Assembly: GCA_035297265.1 (NCBI GenBank)
Contig: DATGZH010000064.1
Span: forward strand, 62,001 to 126,000
Length of the DNA: 64,000 nucleotides
Direction of reading: 5' to 3'
Source of the DNA: DATGZH01 sp035297265
GTDB lineage: Bacteria > Actinomycetota > Acidimicrobiia > Acidimicrobiales > RAAP-2
The notes below the pieces were generated by a model, which saw only the letters and a list, made by a program, of their open reading frames with translations, was not told the origin of the DNA and made no database searches. Numbering within the stretch: the stretch's first letter is position 1; each line of letters begins with the position of its first letter. Made by a program: the position numbers and the translations under genes. This document shows positions 49,531 to 58,233 of the stretch, one piece after another.

Positions 49531-50503
49531 CGAGGGCCTCGGCCACCTCGGCCGCGAAGTAGGTGAGCACGAAGTCGGCCCCCGCCCGCTTGAGCGCGGT
49601 GAGCTGTTCGAGCGCCACCGCCGGCCCGTCGAGCCAGCCCCGCTCGGCCGCGGCCTTCACCATCGCGTACTCGCCGCTCACGTGGTAGACGCCGACGGGC
49701 ACGTCGACCGACCGGGCCACGTCGGCCACGACGTCGAGGTACGGGAGCGCCGGTTTCACCATGACCATGTCCGCCCCCTCGGCCACGTCGAGACGGACCT
49801 CGGCGAGGGCCTCGCGCCGGTTGGCCGGGTCCTCCTGGTAGTCGCGCCGGTCGCCGCCCCCGGCGATCGTGACGTCGACCGCCTCGCGGAAGGGGCCGTA
49901 CAGGGCGGAGGCGTACTTGGCCGCGTAGGCGAGGATGGCCACGTCGGGGTGGTCGGCCTCGAGGGCGTGGCGGATGGCCGCCACCTGGCCGTCCATCATC
50001 CCGCTCGGGGCCACGACGTCGGCGCCGGCTCCCGCCTGGTTCAGCGCCACCCGTTGGTAGAGCTCGAGGGTGGCGTCGTTGTCGACCCGGCCGTCGGGGC
50101 CGAGGACCCCGCAGTGGCCGTGGTCGGTGTACTCGTCGAGGCAGAGGTCGCACACGAGCACCATCTCGTCGCCGAGGGCCGCCCGGAGCTCGGACAGGGC
50201 CCGGGGCACCACCCCGTCGTCGTCCCAGGCGGCCGAGCCGAGCGGGTCCTTGCGCTCGGGCAGGCCGAACAGGACGAGGGCGGGCACGCCGAGCGAGGCC
50301 AGCCGCTTGGCCTCGGCCGTGAGCGAGGCCAGCGAGTGCTGGTGCTGGCCGGGCATCGAGGCGATCGGCACCGGCTCGGCCGCGCCCTCCCGCACGAACA
50401 GCGGGGCCACCAGGTCGTCGACCGAGAGCCTCGTCTCGGCCACGAGGCGCCGCAGGGCCGGCGTCCGGCGCAGGCGCCGCATCCGCCGAACCGGGAATTC
50501 CAT
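49523..50503 (-). CDS. hemB: Delta-aminolevulinic acid dehydratase (porphobilinogen synthase)
   Basis: A 326-residue enzyme that condenses two aminolevulinate molecules into porphobilinogen. RRLRRTPALRRLVAETRLS and LVAPLFVREG are N-terminal signatures; the metal site appears as CDLCLDEYTDHGHC, with Cys at two positions and Asp at the third of the Zn-type triad; the catalytic Lys residues are in KYASALYGPFR and MVKPALPYLD. ATG 50503 is directly preceded by a leaderless-type promoter, so hemB-hemL can be transcribed apart from the rest of the cluster. Confidence 0.96.
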   Translation of the reverse strand: MEFPVRRMRRLRRTPALRRLVAETRLSVDDLVAPLFVREGAAEPVPIASMPGQHQHSLASLTAEAKRLASLGVPALVLFGLPERKDPLGSAAWDDDGVVPRALSELRAALGDEMVLVCDLCLDEYTDHGHCGVLGPDGRVDNDATLELYQRVALNQAGAGADVVAPSGMMDGQVAAIRHALEADHPDVAILAYAAKYASALYGPFREAVDVTIAGGGDRRDYQEDPANRREALAEVRLDVAEGADMVMVKPALPYLDVVADVARSVDVPVGVYHVSGEYAMVKAAAERGWLDGPAVALEQLTALKRAGADFVLTYFAAEVAEALGG

Positions 50504-50515
50504 GTTCGGAGCCTA
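50504..50515 (-). promoter_or_regulatory. Leaderless-type -10 element of hemB
   Basis: On the minus strand TAGGCT (50515-50510), six bases (CCGAAC), then ATG at 50503. Confidence 0.55.
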
Positions 50516-50559
50516 CGGCGGCGTCCGGTCGGCGGGCGACGCCGGGGGAGACTGGTGCG

Positions 50560-51105
50560 ATGCCAGTGCGGCCGCTCCCCGGGCTCGCGTTCCGGCCGAT
50601 GACCGGCGACGATGTCGGTCTCCTCGCCGGTTGGCTGGCCCACGAGCACGTGGCCCGCTGGTGGATCGAGCCGTCGGACGAGGCGAGCGTGGCCGCGGCC
50701 TACGGGCCCGAGCTCGACGACCCCGACGGGTCGGGGCTCTACCTCCTCCTCGTCGCCGGCCGGCCGGCCGGCCTCTTCCAGTGCTACCGACTGGCCGAGG
50801 AGCCGGAGTGGGCCGCCGCGGTCGGCGACCGCGAGGGTGCGGGCATCGACTACCTGATCGGCGAGCCCGACCTCGTGGGCCGGGGCCTCGGCGGGCCGGC
50901 CATCGCCCTCTTCAGCGAGCTCGTCTTCGACCGCTACCCCGAGGTGCCGGCCCTTGTGGCCGCCCCGCAGCAGGCCAACGTGGCCTCGTGGCGGGCGCTC
51001 GAGCGGGCCGGCTACCGGCGGACGTGGGAGGGCCAGCTCGACTCGGACGACCCGGGTGACGCCGGCCCGGCCTTCCTCTACCGGCTCGACCGGCCGGCCC
51101 GGTAG
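50560..51105 (+). CDS. GNAT acetyltransferase, aminoglycoside 6'-type-like
   Basis: A 181-residue GNAT protein. FRPMTGDDVGLLAGWLAHEH and VARWWIEP at the N-terminus, YRLAEEPEW in the middle, and GIDYLIGEPDLVGRGLGG (acetyl-CoA loop) with ANVASWRALERAGYRR near the end all resemble the AAC(6')-Ib/RimJ-like branch and also siderophore-biosynthesis acetyltransferases. Whether it acts on an aminoglycoside cannot be judged. It lies between hemB and cobA-hemD on the opposite strand, and its 3' end overlaps that gene by 28 bases. The hexamer GAGACT stands six bases before the ATG. Confidence 0.82.
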   Translation: MPVRPLPGLAFRPMTGDDVGLLAGWLAHEHVARWWIEPSDEASVAAAYGPELDDPDGSGLYLLLVAGRPAGLFQCYRLAEEPEWAAAVGDREGAGIDYLIGEPDLVGRGLGGPAIALFSELVFDRYPEVPALVAAPQQANVASWRALERAGYRRTWEGQLDSDDPGDAGPAFLYRLDRPAR

Positions 51106-52571
51106 GTGGCGAGCCCGGCCACGAGCCCCTCGGCCGACGGCTCGGCGGCGAGGACGGCCACCTCGAGGCCGGCCTCCCGGGCGGCCTCGGCCGTCACCGG
51201 CCCGAGGCAGGCCACGACCGGGGGCATCGGGAGCGGCCGGCCGTCTTCGTCGCGAAGCGCCAGGTACCCGGTCACCGTGGAGGGCGACGTGAACAGGACG
51301 GCCTCCGCCGAGGCGAGGCCCTCCACCCCGACCGGCACGGTCACCGGAACCGTGCGGTAGGCCACCACGTCGTCGACCGTCCAACCCCGCCCGCTGAGGC
51401 CGCGGGCGAGCGTCGGCCGGGCCGCCTCGGCCCGGGGGAAGAGCACCCGGCCGCCCGGTGGGGCTGACGGGAACGACGCCACCAGCCCCGCCGCCGTCGC
51501 CGGCGCCGCCACGAGGTCGACGGAGAGACCCGCTGCTTCGAGGGCCGCCGCGGTCGACCGGCCCACCGCGGCCAGCTTGGCCTTCCCCACGCCGGCCGGC
51601 CCGAGCAGCGGGACGAAGCGGCTCACGGCGTTGGCCGAGGTGAAGGCGACCCAGTCGTAGCCGTCGGCCCGGGCGGCCGCCTCGGCGAGGGCCGCCCCCC
51701 CGTCGGCCGGCTCCTCGAAGGCGATCGTCGGGACCGCGATCACCCGGGCGCCGGCCGCCTCGATCGCCGCGCCGAGGCCGCCGGCCTGCTCCTCGGCCCG
51801 GGTGACCACGACGGTCCAACCGCTGAGCGGCGGGTCGGAGCGCAGGTCGAGGCGGGCGACCGGGCCGACCACGATCACCGCCGGGCTGTCGAGCTCCACC
51901 TCGGAGAGGCCGGCCAGCGTCGTCCGCACGCTGCGCTCGTCGGCCGTCGAACCCCACTCGACCACGGCCACCGGCGTGTCCGGCCGCCGGCCGCCGGCCT
52001 GCAGCCGACGGGCGATCTCGGCCCGGTTGGCCATGCCCATGAGGATCACGATGGTGCCGCCGGCCGCGGCGAGGGCCTCCCAGGCCACGTCGCCGGCGGG
52101 CGGGGCGTCGCCGACGTGGCCGGTGACCACCGTGACCGAGCTCGAGAGCCCCCGGTGCGTGACCGGCACGCCGGCCAGGGCCGGGACGCCGAAGGCCGAC
52201 GTGACGCCGGGGACCACCTCGTAGGGGACGCCGGCGGCCAGGAGGGCCTCGGCCTCCTCGCCGCCCCGACCGAAGACGAAGGGGTCGCCCCCTTTCAGCC
52301 GCACCACCGTGCGACCGGCCCGCCCGTGACGGACGAGCAGCTCGTTGATGTCGGCCTGGCGGGCCGGTCCGCCCGCCACGTCGCCACCTTGCTGACCGGC
52401 CGGGCGCTTGCCGGCGTCGATCAGCTGGGCCGTCGGCGGCGCCAGCCCGAGCAGCTCCCGGTCCACCAACCGGTCGTAGACGACGACGTCGGCCCGGGCG
52501 AGGAGGTCGGCCCCGCGCCGGGTGAGGAGGCCGGGATCGCCGGGGCCGGCACCGACGAGGTAGACGGTCAC
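51078..52571 (-). CDS. cobA-hemD: Uroporphyrinogen-III C-methyltransferase / uroporphyrinogen-III synthase fusion
   Basis: A 497-residue two-domain protein. The first part (about 1-245) is the SAM-dependent methyltransferase of sirohaem and cobalamin synthesis: VYLVGAGPGDPGLLT at the start, VVRLKGGDPFVFGRGGEEA near 93 and GVPVTHRGLSSSV. The second part (about 250-497) is uroporphyrinogen-III synthase, with VVVTRAEEQAGGLGAAIEA, VAFTSANAVSRF and VLFTSPSTV. The fused arrangement is usual in actinobacteria. It places the branch point to sirohaem/B12 in the haem operon. GTG 52571 overlaps the hemC stop by four bases. Confidence 0.95.
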   Translation of the reverse strand: MTVYLVGAGPGDPGLLTRRGADLLARADVVVYDRLVDRELLGLAPPTAQLIDAGKRPAGQQGGDVAGGPARQADINELLVRHGRAGRTVVRLKGGDPFVFGRGGEEAEALLAAGVPYEVVPGVTSAFGVPALAGVPVTHRGLSSSVTVVTGHVGDAPPAGDVAWEALAAAGGTIVILMGMANRAEIARRLQAGGRRPDTPVAVVEWGSTADERSVRTTLAGLSEVELDSPAVIVVGPVARLDLRSDPPLSGWTVVVTRAEEQAGGLGAAIEAAGARVIAVPTIAFEEPADGGAALAEAAARADGYDWVAFTSANAVSRFVPLLGPAGVGKAKLAAVGRSTAAALEAAGLSVDLVAAPATAAGLVASFPSAPPGGRVLFPRAEAARPTLARGLSGRGWTVDDVVAYRTVPVTVPVGVEGLASAEAVLFTSPSTVTGYLALRDEDGRPLPMPPVVACLGPVTAEAAREAGLEVAVLAAEPSAEGLVAGLATYRAGRSSR

Positions 52572-53542
52572 CCGCCGCCTCGCTCGGGCGAGCCCTGGAC
52601 GGCCCGCTCGTCGACGGCCCATTCGTCGATCACCGAGCCGCCGCAGTCGAAGAGCAGGTGGTGGGCGAGCTCGACCCCGAGGGTCGCCGGGTCGTCGCCC
52701 TCGAGCGCCTCGCGCACGAGCACCCGGCCGTCGCCGCTCGCCAGCAGACCCTGGAGTCGCAGCCGGCCGCCGCCGAGCGGCTCGGCGAAGCCGGCCACCG
52801 GCACCGAGCAGCTGGCGCCGAGGGCGGCGAGCAGCGCCCGCTCGGCGGTGAGCGTGCGCCGGCTCACCTCGTCGTCGATGTGGGTGAGGAGGTCCCGCCG
52901 CGCCTCGTCGTCGTCCCGGCACTCGACCGCGAGGGTCCCCTGACCGATCTGTGGCAGGAGGTAGGAGATGGGGAGGACCTCGCTCAGGCGGTCCGCCCAC
53001 CCCAGTCGTTCGAGCGCGGCCACCGCCACCACCACCGTCAGGCCGCCCTCCTCGGCCCGCCGCAACCGGGTGCCCATATTGCCGCGGAGCTCGATGAACG
53101 TGAGATCCGGCCGCAGGTTGGCCAGCTGGGCCCGCCGTCGGGCCGAACCCGTGGCCACGACGGCCCCGGCGACGAGGTCGGCGAGGCACCTGCCCACGAG
53201 GCCGTCCCTCGGGTCGGCCCGCTCGGGCACCGCCGCCACGACCAGGCCGTCGGGGGTGAGCGGCGGCAGGTCTTTGGCCGAGTGGACCGCGGCGTCGGCC
53301 CGGCCGTCCAGTACCGCCGTCTGCACCTCCTTCACGAAGGCGCCCTGGCCGCCGATGCGGTCGAGCGGGACGGCGGCGAGCTCGTCCCCGCGGGTGCGGA
53401 CGACGACGGTCGCCACTTCGAGCTCGGGATCGACGCGGGCCAGATGCTGCGCCACGAGCTCGGCCTGGCGGAGGGCGAGCGGCGAGCCCCTGGTGGCCAG
53501 CCGCAGGACGCCCGACCCGGCGCCGGAGCGGCCCGTCCCCAC
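52568..53542 (-). CDS. hemC: Porphobilinogen deaminase (hydroxymethylbilane synthase)
   Basis: A 324-residue enzyme that links four porphobilinogens. RLATRGSPLALRQAELVAQ and GQGAFVKEVQTAVLDGRADAAVHSAKDLP (N-terminal half) are intact, as is the cofactor-binding Cys in ALGASCSVPVAG near residue 245. The start is 16 bases after the hemA stop. Length is normal. Confidence 0.96.
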   Translation of the reverse strand: MGTGRSGAGSGVLRLATRGSPLALRQAELVAQHLARVDPELEVATVVVRTRGDELAAVPLDRIGGQGAFVKEVQTAVLDGRADAAVHSAKDLPPLTPDGLVVAAVPERADPRDGLVGRCLADLVAGAVVATGSARRRAQLANLRPDLTFIELRGNMGTRLRRAEEGGLTVVVAVAALERLGWADRLSEVLPISYLLPQIGQGTLAVECRDDDEARRDLLTHIDDEVSRRTLTAERALLAALGASCSVPVAGFAEPLGGGRLRLQGLLASGDGRVLVREALEGDDPATLGVELAHHLLFDCGGSVIDEWAVDERAVQGSPERGGG

Positions 53543-53557
53543 CCCTTCGCCCCCGGC

Positions 53558-54841
53558 CTACAGGTCGAAGAGGATGCGGAGGGCCTCGACGAGGCGCTCG
53601 CCCCGCGGCGTCCCCGCGGTGTCCTTCAGGAGCACGGTCGGGTCGTGCACCAACTTGGCGAGGACCGCCCGCGTCACCTCGTCCACGCGGGCCCAGTCCT
53701 CGTCGCTCAGCTCGCCGAACTGGCCGCGCCGACGCTCGACCTCGGCCGCCCGCAAGGACTCGAGCCGGTGCCGGAGCGCCGCGACGACCGGGGCCGCGCC
53801 GCGGGCCCGGCTGGCCGTGCGGTAGCGGGTGACCTCCTCGGCCACGATGGCCCGGGCCCGGCGGGCCTCGTCGCGCCGCTCGTCGAGGACCGCGGTCACC
53901 GAGGCGCGGAGGTCGTCCATGTCGAGGAGCGTGACACCGGGCAGCGAGGCGACGACGGGGTCGACGCTCCGTGGCACGCCGACGTCGACCACGACCAAGG
54001 GCCGCTCCCGGCGGTCGTCCTCGATCGCCAGCTCGGCCGGTCCGAGCACCGGGCGCTCGGCCGTCACCGCCACGAGGGCCACGTCGGCGGCACCGAGCAC
54101 CGCTCCGACCTCGGACCAGCGCGCCATGCGGACCGGCAGCGACCCGTCGAGCGAGCCGACGAGCTCCTCGGCCCGGGCCGTCGACCGGTTGACGACGACG
54201 AGGTCGGCCGGACGCCGGGCCACCGGGAGGCGGGCCAGGGCGCTCGCGAGGCCCCCGCCCATCTCCCCCGCCCCGATGACGACGGCCGAGGTCCCGGCGA
54301 GCCCGCCGTTGCGCCGTCCCTCGACCAGCCCGACCGCGGCGTGGGAGAAGGAGGTCGTGCCGCGGGCGATGGCCGTTTCCGAACGGACGCGTTTGCCGGT
54401 CTGCACGGCATGCCGGAAGAGACCGGCCAGTACCGGACCACAGACCCGTTCGTCGTGGGCCCGCTCCCAGGCCCGCCGCACCTGCCCGAGCACCTCGCTC
54501 TCCCCCGGTACGAGGGAGTCGAGCCCCGAGGCCACCTCGAAGAGGTGGGTGGCCACGTCGTCGTCGAAGCGGATGCTCAGTTGGGGCTCGAGGTCGGCCA
54601 CCGGAACACCTGCGTGCTCGGACAGGAGCTCTTGGACCTCGAAGACCGCGTCGTGGAAGCGGTCGACCACCGCGTAGACCTCGGTGCGCAGACAGGTCGA
54701 GAGGAGCACCGACTCCTCCAGGTTGACCCGGTCCCGGAGCACCCCGAGCAGCTTCGGCAGCTCGGCCTCGGTGACCGCCACCCGTTCGAGCAGGGCAAGG
54801 GGCGCCTGCCTGTGCTCGACACCCACGACGACGACCGACAA
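53558..54841 (-). CDS. hemA: Glutamyl-tRNA reductase
   Basis: A 427-residue NADPH-dependent enzyme that starts haem synthesis from glutamyl-tRNA. GVEHRQAPLALLERVAV near the N-terminus, the catalytic Cys in LSTCLRTEVYAV near residue 50, the ESEVLGQVRRAW stretch, the NADPH-binding GAGEMGGGLASAL near 190 and the C-terminal dimerisation helix are all present. The start is TTG at 54841, with GAGAGG eight bases before it. It lies 105 bases after rex on the same strand; in Streptomyces Rex controls rex-hemACD, so shared regulation is likely. Confidence 0.95.
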   Translation of the reverse strand: MSVVVVGVEHRQAPLALLERVAVTEAELPKLLGVLRDRVNLEESVLLSTCLRTEVYAVVDRFHDAVFEVQELLSEHAGVPVADLEPQLSIRFDDDVATHLFEVASGLDSLVPGESEVLGQVRRAWERAHDERVCGPVLAGLFRHAVQTGKRVRSETAIARGTTSFSHAAVGLVEGRRNGGLAGTSAVVIGAGEMGGGLASALARLPVARRPADLVVVNRSTARAEELVGSLDGSLPVRMARWSEVGAVLGAADVALVAVTAERPVLGPAELAIEDDRRERPLVVVDVGVPRSVDPVVASLPGVTLLDMDDLRASVTAVLDERRDEARRARAIVAEEVTRYRTASRARGAAPVVAALRHRLESLRAAEVERRRGQFGELSDEDWARVDEVTRAVLAKLVHDPTVLLKDTAGTPRGERLVEALRILFDL

Positions 54842-54946
54842 GTCCTACGCCTCTCTCGTTCGGACCGACACCGGGGCCGGAGGGCACACGACGCTCGGTA
54901 CGGCCGGAGCCATGTTACGCGGGGAGGCCACGGGCCGGCGACGGCG

Positions 54947-55660
54947 TCAGCCGGGCGGGGCCGACAGCCCGACGGCCCGCCAGAGCGCCCCGGCCGGGCC
55001 GGCGACCTCGTCGACCGCCTGACGGGTGAGGTAGAAGCTCATTACCTGGAGCTCGATCGAGAGGTCCACGTAGCGCAGGAGCACGTGCGGCGGGACGCGC
55101 AGCACGCAGGGGGCGAAATTGAGGATCGACGGGACACCGGCGGCGACGAGGGCGTCGGCCACCTCCTGGGCCACCGAGGCCGGCGTGGCCACGACGCCGA
55201 CGGCGGGGCACTCCTCGGGGGGGAGGGCGGCGATCGTGTCGACGTGGCGCACGACGGCCCCCCCGACCACCTGGCCCACGACCGACGGGTCCCGGTCGAA
55301 GAGCGACGCCACCCGGAAGCCCCGCGACGAGAAGCCCTCGGAGTTGACGAGGGCCCGACCGAGATTGCCGATCCCGACCACCGCCACCGGCCAGTCCTGG
55401 TGGACACCGAGGGCCCGGTCGATCTGGTCCATGAGGAAGCCCGTGTCGTAGCCGGTCCCCCGTGTGCCGAACGAACCGAGCAGCGACAGGTCCCGACGCA
55501 CCTTGGCCGCGTTGACCCCCGCGCCCTCGGCCAGCTGTTCGGAGGACACCGTCCGCTCACCCGAGCGGAGCCGCTCGGCCAGGATGCGCTGATAGACGGG
55601 CAGGCGGGCCACGGTGGCCTCGGGGATGCGCCGCGGCCCGGGTTCCTCAGCTCGCGCCAT
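54947..55660 (-). CDS. rex: Redox-sensing transcriptional repressor Rex
   Basis: A 237-residue repressor. The N-terminal winged helix (about 15-85: RLPVYQRILAERLRSGER, SSEQLAEGAGVNAAKVRRDL, GSFGTRGTGYD) binds DNA; the Rossmann domain (VAVVGIGNLGRALVNSEGF near 93) senses the NADH/NAD+ ratio; the last helix swaps into the partner subunit. Rex is known to repress respiratory genes such as nuo and cyd when NADH is low, and this window encodes both nuo and haem synthesis. ATG 55660 gives the normal family length; a TACCAT hexamer lies 10 bases before it. Confidence 0.95.
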   Translation of the reverse strand: MARAEEPGPRRIPEATVARLPVYQRILAERLRSGERTVSSEQLAEGAGVNAAKVRRDLSLLGSFGTRGTGYDTGFLMDQIDRALGVHQDWPVAVVGIGNLGRALVNSEGFSSRGFRVASLFDRDPSVVGQVVGGAVVRHVDTIAALPPEECPAVGVVATPASVAQEVADALVAAGVPSILNFAPCVLRVPPHVLLRYVDLSIELQVMSFYLTRQAVDEVAGPAGALWRAVGLSAPPG

Positions 55661-55676
55661 GGTGGGCCGGATGGTA
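55661..55676 (-). promoter_or_regulatory. -10-like hexamer of rex
   Basis: On the minus strand TACCAT (55676-55671) stands 10 bases before ATG 55660. No Rex operator (TTGTGAA-n4-TTCACAA) could be seen near it. Confidence 0.35.
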
Positions 55677-55740
55677 TCGACGGCCGCGCCGGGCGCACCA
55701 CCCGGCCTCGCTGGTGCGCCTGGCGCGGAACGCCGGCCGC

Positions 55741-56607
55741 TCACCACAGCAGGTCGACGAGCATCCCCACGTGGGCCCCGAAGCGCTCGGCGCCCGAGCC
55801 CTCCCGCACGACGACCGCGAGGTGCCCGTTGGCGTCGCCGAGCACGCCGACCTCCCCCCGCTCGAGATCGCTGAACGTCCGGACCCGGCGGGCCAGCTGG
55901 GCCGAGCCCCGGTCGTCCGGCACACGCTCACCGTGCGGGTCGATCGTCACGACGACGAGGGAGACCTCGTCGGGGAGCGACTCGACCGGCGCGGCGAGCT
56001 GCACGTTGCCGAAACGGTCGACCCAGGTGACTTCGGCCCGGAGAAAGCCGCGTCCGTCGGCGAGCACGCCCTGCTCGACGACGGGCGGCGGGAGCCGCAC
56101 GAGCTCGTCGGCCGGCACGGGGCGGCCGACGCTCCGGGCCGGCTGGCCGAGGAGCACCGCCGCGGCGACGGGGGCGAAGAGGTCGCGCCCGTCGAACGTG
56201 GCCGCATCACGGCCGGGCTCTTGTGCCAGCTCGACCGCCTCGGCGATCCCGCCGGCCGCCTCCGTCGCCGGTACGAGCAGGCCGTTGTCCGGCCCGACGA
56301 ACCAGCGCGGACCGCCCGTGGACTCGCCCGCGTCGAGGAGGAGCCCCCGTCGCGGCCCACCGACCCCCGGGTCGACCACCGCCAGCACGACCCCCGGGCC
56401 GAGGTGGGGCAGACAGCGGAGGAGCGCCCCCGCTCCGGCGCGCACATCGAAGGGTGGCACCTCGTGGGTGAGGTCGATCACGACCGCGGCAGGCGAGAGG
56501 CGCCGCAGGACGGCGTGCACAACGCCGACGAACTCGTCGCGTCGCCCGTAGTCCGAGAGGAAATAGACCGTGCCCGGGCCGGACACCATCGGCCCGGCCC
56601 CGCTCAA
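55741..56607 (-). CDS. S-adenosylmethionine hydrolase (SAM hydroxide adenosyltransferase, DUF62)
   Basis: A 288-residue enzyme of the fluorinase/chlorinase-related family; members without the halogenase loop hydrolyse SAM to adenosine and methionine. VYFLSDYGRRDEFVGVVHAVL at the N-terminus with the Asp of the SAM site, VVIDLTHEVPPFDV, VVDPGVGG near 90, FVGPDNGLL near 115 and VDRFGNVQL near 205 match the family. The TTG at 56607 overlaps the bldC-like stop by four bases; ATG 56589, six codons inside, is the alternative and gives a more usual N-terminus. Confidence 0.87.
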   Translation of the reverse strand: MSGAGPMVSGPGTVYFLSDYGRRDEFVGVVHAVLRRLSPAAVVIDLTHEVPPFDVRAGAGALLRCLPHLGPGVVLAVVDPGVGGPRRGLLLDAGESTGGPRWFVGPDNGLLVPATEAAGGIAEAVELAQEPGRDAATFDGRDLFAPVAAAVLLGQPARSVGRPVPADELVRLPPPVVEQGVLADGRGFLRAEVTWVDRFGNVQLAAPVESLPDEVSLVVVTIDPHGERVPDDRGSAQLARRVRTFSDLERGEVGVLGDANGHLAVVVREGSGAERFGAHVGMLVDLLW

Positions 56608-56804
56608 CCCGCTCTCGTCAGGCGGGCCGCCAGGTACTGGTCGAGGTCCTCCTCACGCAGCCGGAAGGAGCGACCGATGCGCACCGCCGGCAGGTCGCCC
56701 GAGTTGATCAGGCGATAGACGGTCATGTTCGACACGCGCAGGGCGGTGGCGACCTCCCCCACCGTGAGGAATCGCGGTTGCCCGCTCACCAATTCTCGGT
56801 TCAT
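56604..56804 (-). CDS. BldC-like MerR-type DNA-binding protein
   Basis: A 66-residue protein that is little more than a winged helix: FLTVGEVATALRVSNMTVYRLINSG, LPAVRIGRSFRLREEDLDQYL. This is the excisionase/MerR-like domain of BldC, a developmental regulator in Streptomyces, and of the equivalent small protein beside proC in mycobacteria. Targets here are unknown. ATG 56804 has GGAGG about nine bases upstream. Confidence 0.88.
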   Translation of the reverse strand: MNRELVSGQPRFLTVGEVATALRVSNMTVYRLINSGDLPAVRIGRSFRLREEDLDQYLAARLTRAG

Positions 56805-56897
56805 GGCCCTGGACCCTCCTCCGCTCGGACGTCCAAGAGTGCGGGCGACTGTATGCCCTCCGCCGGCGGGACGAAAGTGGTTTCGTTCGCCCTGCGC

Positions 56898-57704
56898 TCA
56901 GCGGCCGAGCTGTCGCGAGCGCTCGGTCGCCGCCACCACGGCGTCGACGAAGGCGGCCCGCACGGCGCGCTGTTCGAGGGCCCGGAGCCCGGCCGCCGTC
57001 GTCCCCCCGGGCGACGTCACCTGGGCCCGCAGCGCGGCGGGCTCCTCGCCGCTCGACGTGAGGAGCTTGGCCGAGCCGTAGAGGGTCTCGGCGACGAGCG
57101 TGCGGCTCACGTCGCGGGGCAACCCGATCAGCACCCCCGCCTCGATGAGGGCCTCGGCCACCAAGAAGACGTACGCCGGGCCCGACCCCGACAGCCCGGT
57201 GACGGCGTCGAGGTGGCGCTCGGGCAACCGCACCACCGCGCCGAGGGCGCCGAGCACCTCCTCGGCCCAGTCGAGGTCGGCCGCGTGGGCGTTGCTGCCG
57301 CCGGAGATGGCGGAGACCCCCGCCCCGATCAGGGCCGGCGTGTTGGGCATGGCCCGCACGACGATCGCCCCCTCGGGCAGGGCCGACTCCAGGCGCTGGG
57401 TCGGCATCCCGGCCACGATCGAGAGCACCCGGGTCACGCCGGCCGCCCCGAGGCGCCGCAGCACCGGCTCGGCCACGTCGGGCTTGACGGCGAGGACCGC
57501 CCCGCCCGCCTCGTCCACCTGGCCCGGGGCCGGCGCCTCGTGGACGGCGAGGCCGTCGTGCTCCATGGCGAGGACCGCCCGACGTTCGGGCACCGGCTCG
57601 ACGACGGCGAGCTCGGAGGGCTCGGCCCAACCCGAGGCGACGAGACCCGAGAGGATGGCCGCCCCCATCTGGCCCCCTCCGACGACCAGCAGCTTCACAG
57701 GCAT
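56898..57704 (-). CDS. proC: Pyrroline-5-carboxylate reductase
   Basis: A 268-residue NAD(P)H-dependent enzyme, the last step of proline synthesis. The Rossmann motif VVGGGQMGAAILSGLVASG starts at residue 7, VLAVKPDVAEPVL near 72, RAMPNTPALIGAGVSAI near 115 and the family signature DAVTGLSGSGPAYVF near 168. Start ATG 57704 is directly preceded by a leaderless-type promoter. Confidence 0.94.
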   Translation of the reverse strand: MPVKLLVVGGGQMGAAILSGLVASGWAEPSELAVVEPVPERRAVLAMEHDGLAVHEAPAPGQVDEAGGAVLAVKPDVAEPVLRRLGAAGVTRVLSIVAGMPTQRLESALPEGAIVVRAMPNTPALIGAGVSAISGGSNAHAADLDWAEEVLGALGAVVRLPERHLDAVTGLSGSGPAYVFLVAEALIEAGVLIGLPRDVSRTLVAETLYGSAKLLTSSGEEPAALRAQVTSPGGTTAAGLRALEQRAVRAAFVDAVVAATERSRQLGR

Positions 57705-57716
57705 CCCCGCAGGCTA
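57705..57716 (-). promoter_or_regulatory. Leaderless-type -10 element of proC
   Basis: On the minus strand TAGCCT (57716-57711), six bases (GCGGGG), then ATG 57704. The hexamer overlaps the stop codon of the ybjN-like gene. Confidence 0.55.
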
Positions 57717-58205
57717 CCGACGCGGCCGGCGGCGGTAGAGCTTCGGATGGCCGAGGGTCATGGCCGTCGGGAAGTGGTCGTCCACGTAGATGATCGACGA
57801 GCCGGCGATGCGGTCGAGCTCGTCGTCGTCGACGAGGGCGGCCGGCACCCGGCCCACGAGGTAGACGGCGTCTTCGGGGCCGAGGCAGAAGGCCATCCCG
57901 TAGAGGTCGGCGTTGCGCCGCAGGAGGTAGGTGTAGGTGTCGGTGACGTTGGCCTCCGGCGCCGGCATGAACTGCACCTCGTGGTGGAGGGTGCGCTGGC
58001 GGAACGTGAACCAGACGGTGATGTAGTCCTTCTCGTCACCTTTGAATCGCAGGTACCAGCGGTGGGTCGCCGTCCGGTCGGTGACGTCCTGACGCTCGGC
58101 GGCCACGAGCGCCCCGTCGCTCTCGAGCTCGCGGTCGATCCACGCGTCGATCGTGGCCACGACGGCCTCCCGCTCTTCGTCCTCGCTCAGCTCGACGCGC
58201 GGCAC
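57714..58205 (-). CDS. YbjN-domain protein
   Basis: A 163-residue protein with the YbjN fold, related to type III secretion chaperone-like proteins. ATHRWYLRFKGDEKDYITVW near residue 50, LHHEVQFMPAPE, YTYLLRRNADLYGMAFCLG and VYLVGRVPAALVDDDELDRI match the actinobacterial group whose members regularly follow mshA. The function is unknown. GTG 58205 was chosen for its GGAGG site five bases upstream; the previous gene, mshA, ends 28 bases before it. Confidence 0.85.
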   Translation of the reverse strand: MPRVELSEDEEREAVVATIDAWIDRELESDGALVAAERQDVTDRTATHRWYLRFKGDEKDYITVWFTFRQRTLHHEVQFMPAPEANVTDTYTYLLRRNADLYGMAFCLGPEDAVYLVGRVPAALVDDDELDRIAGSSIIYVDDHFPTAMTLGHPKLYRRRPRR

Positions 58206-58233
58206 GGGAACCTCCGGCCGGCCGACGACCGCC

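Noticed and set aside
52658..56551. Open plus-strand frame of 1297 codons opposite hemC, hemA, rex and the SAM hydrolase
   Set aside because: It is the mirror of real minus-strand genes in GC-rich DNA. The product is low in complexity, rich in Arg, Gly, His and Glu, with no recognisable domain.
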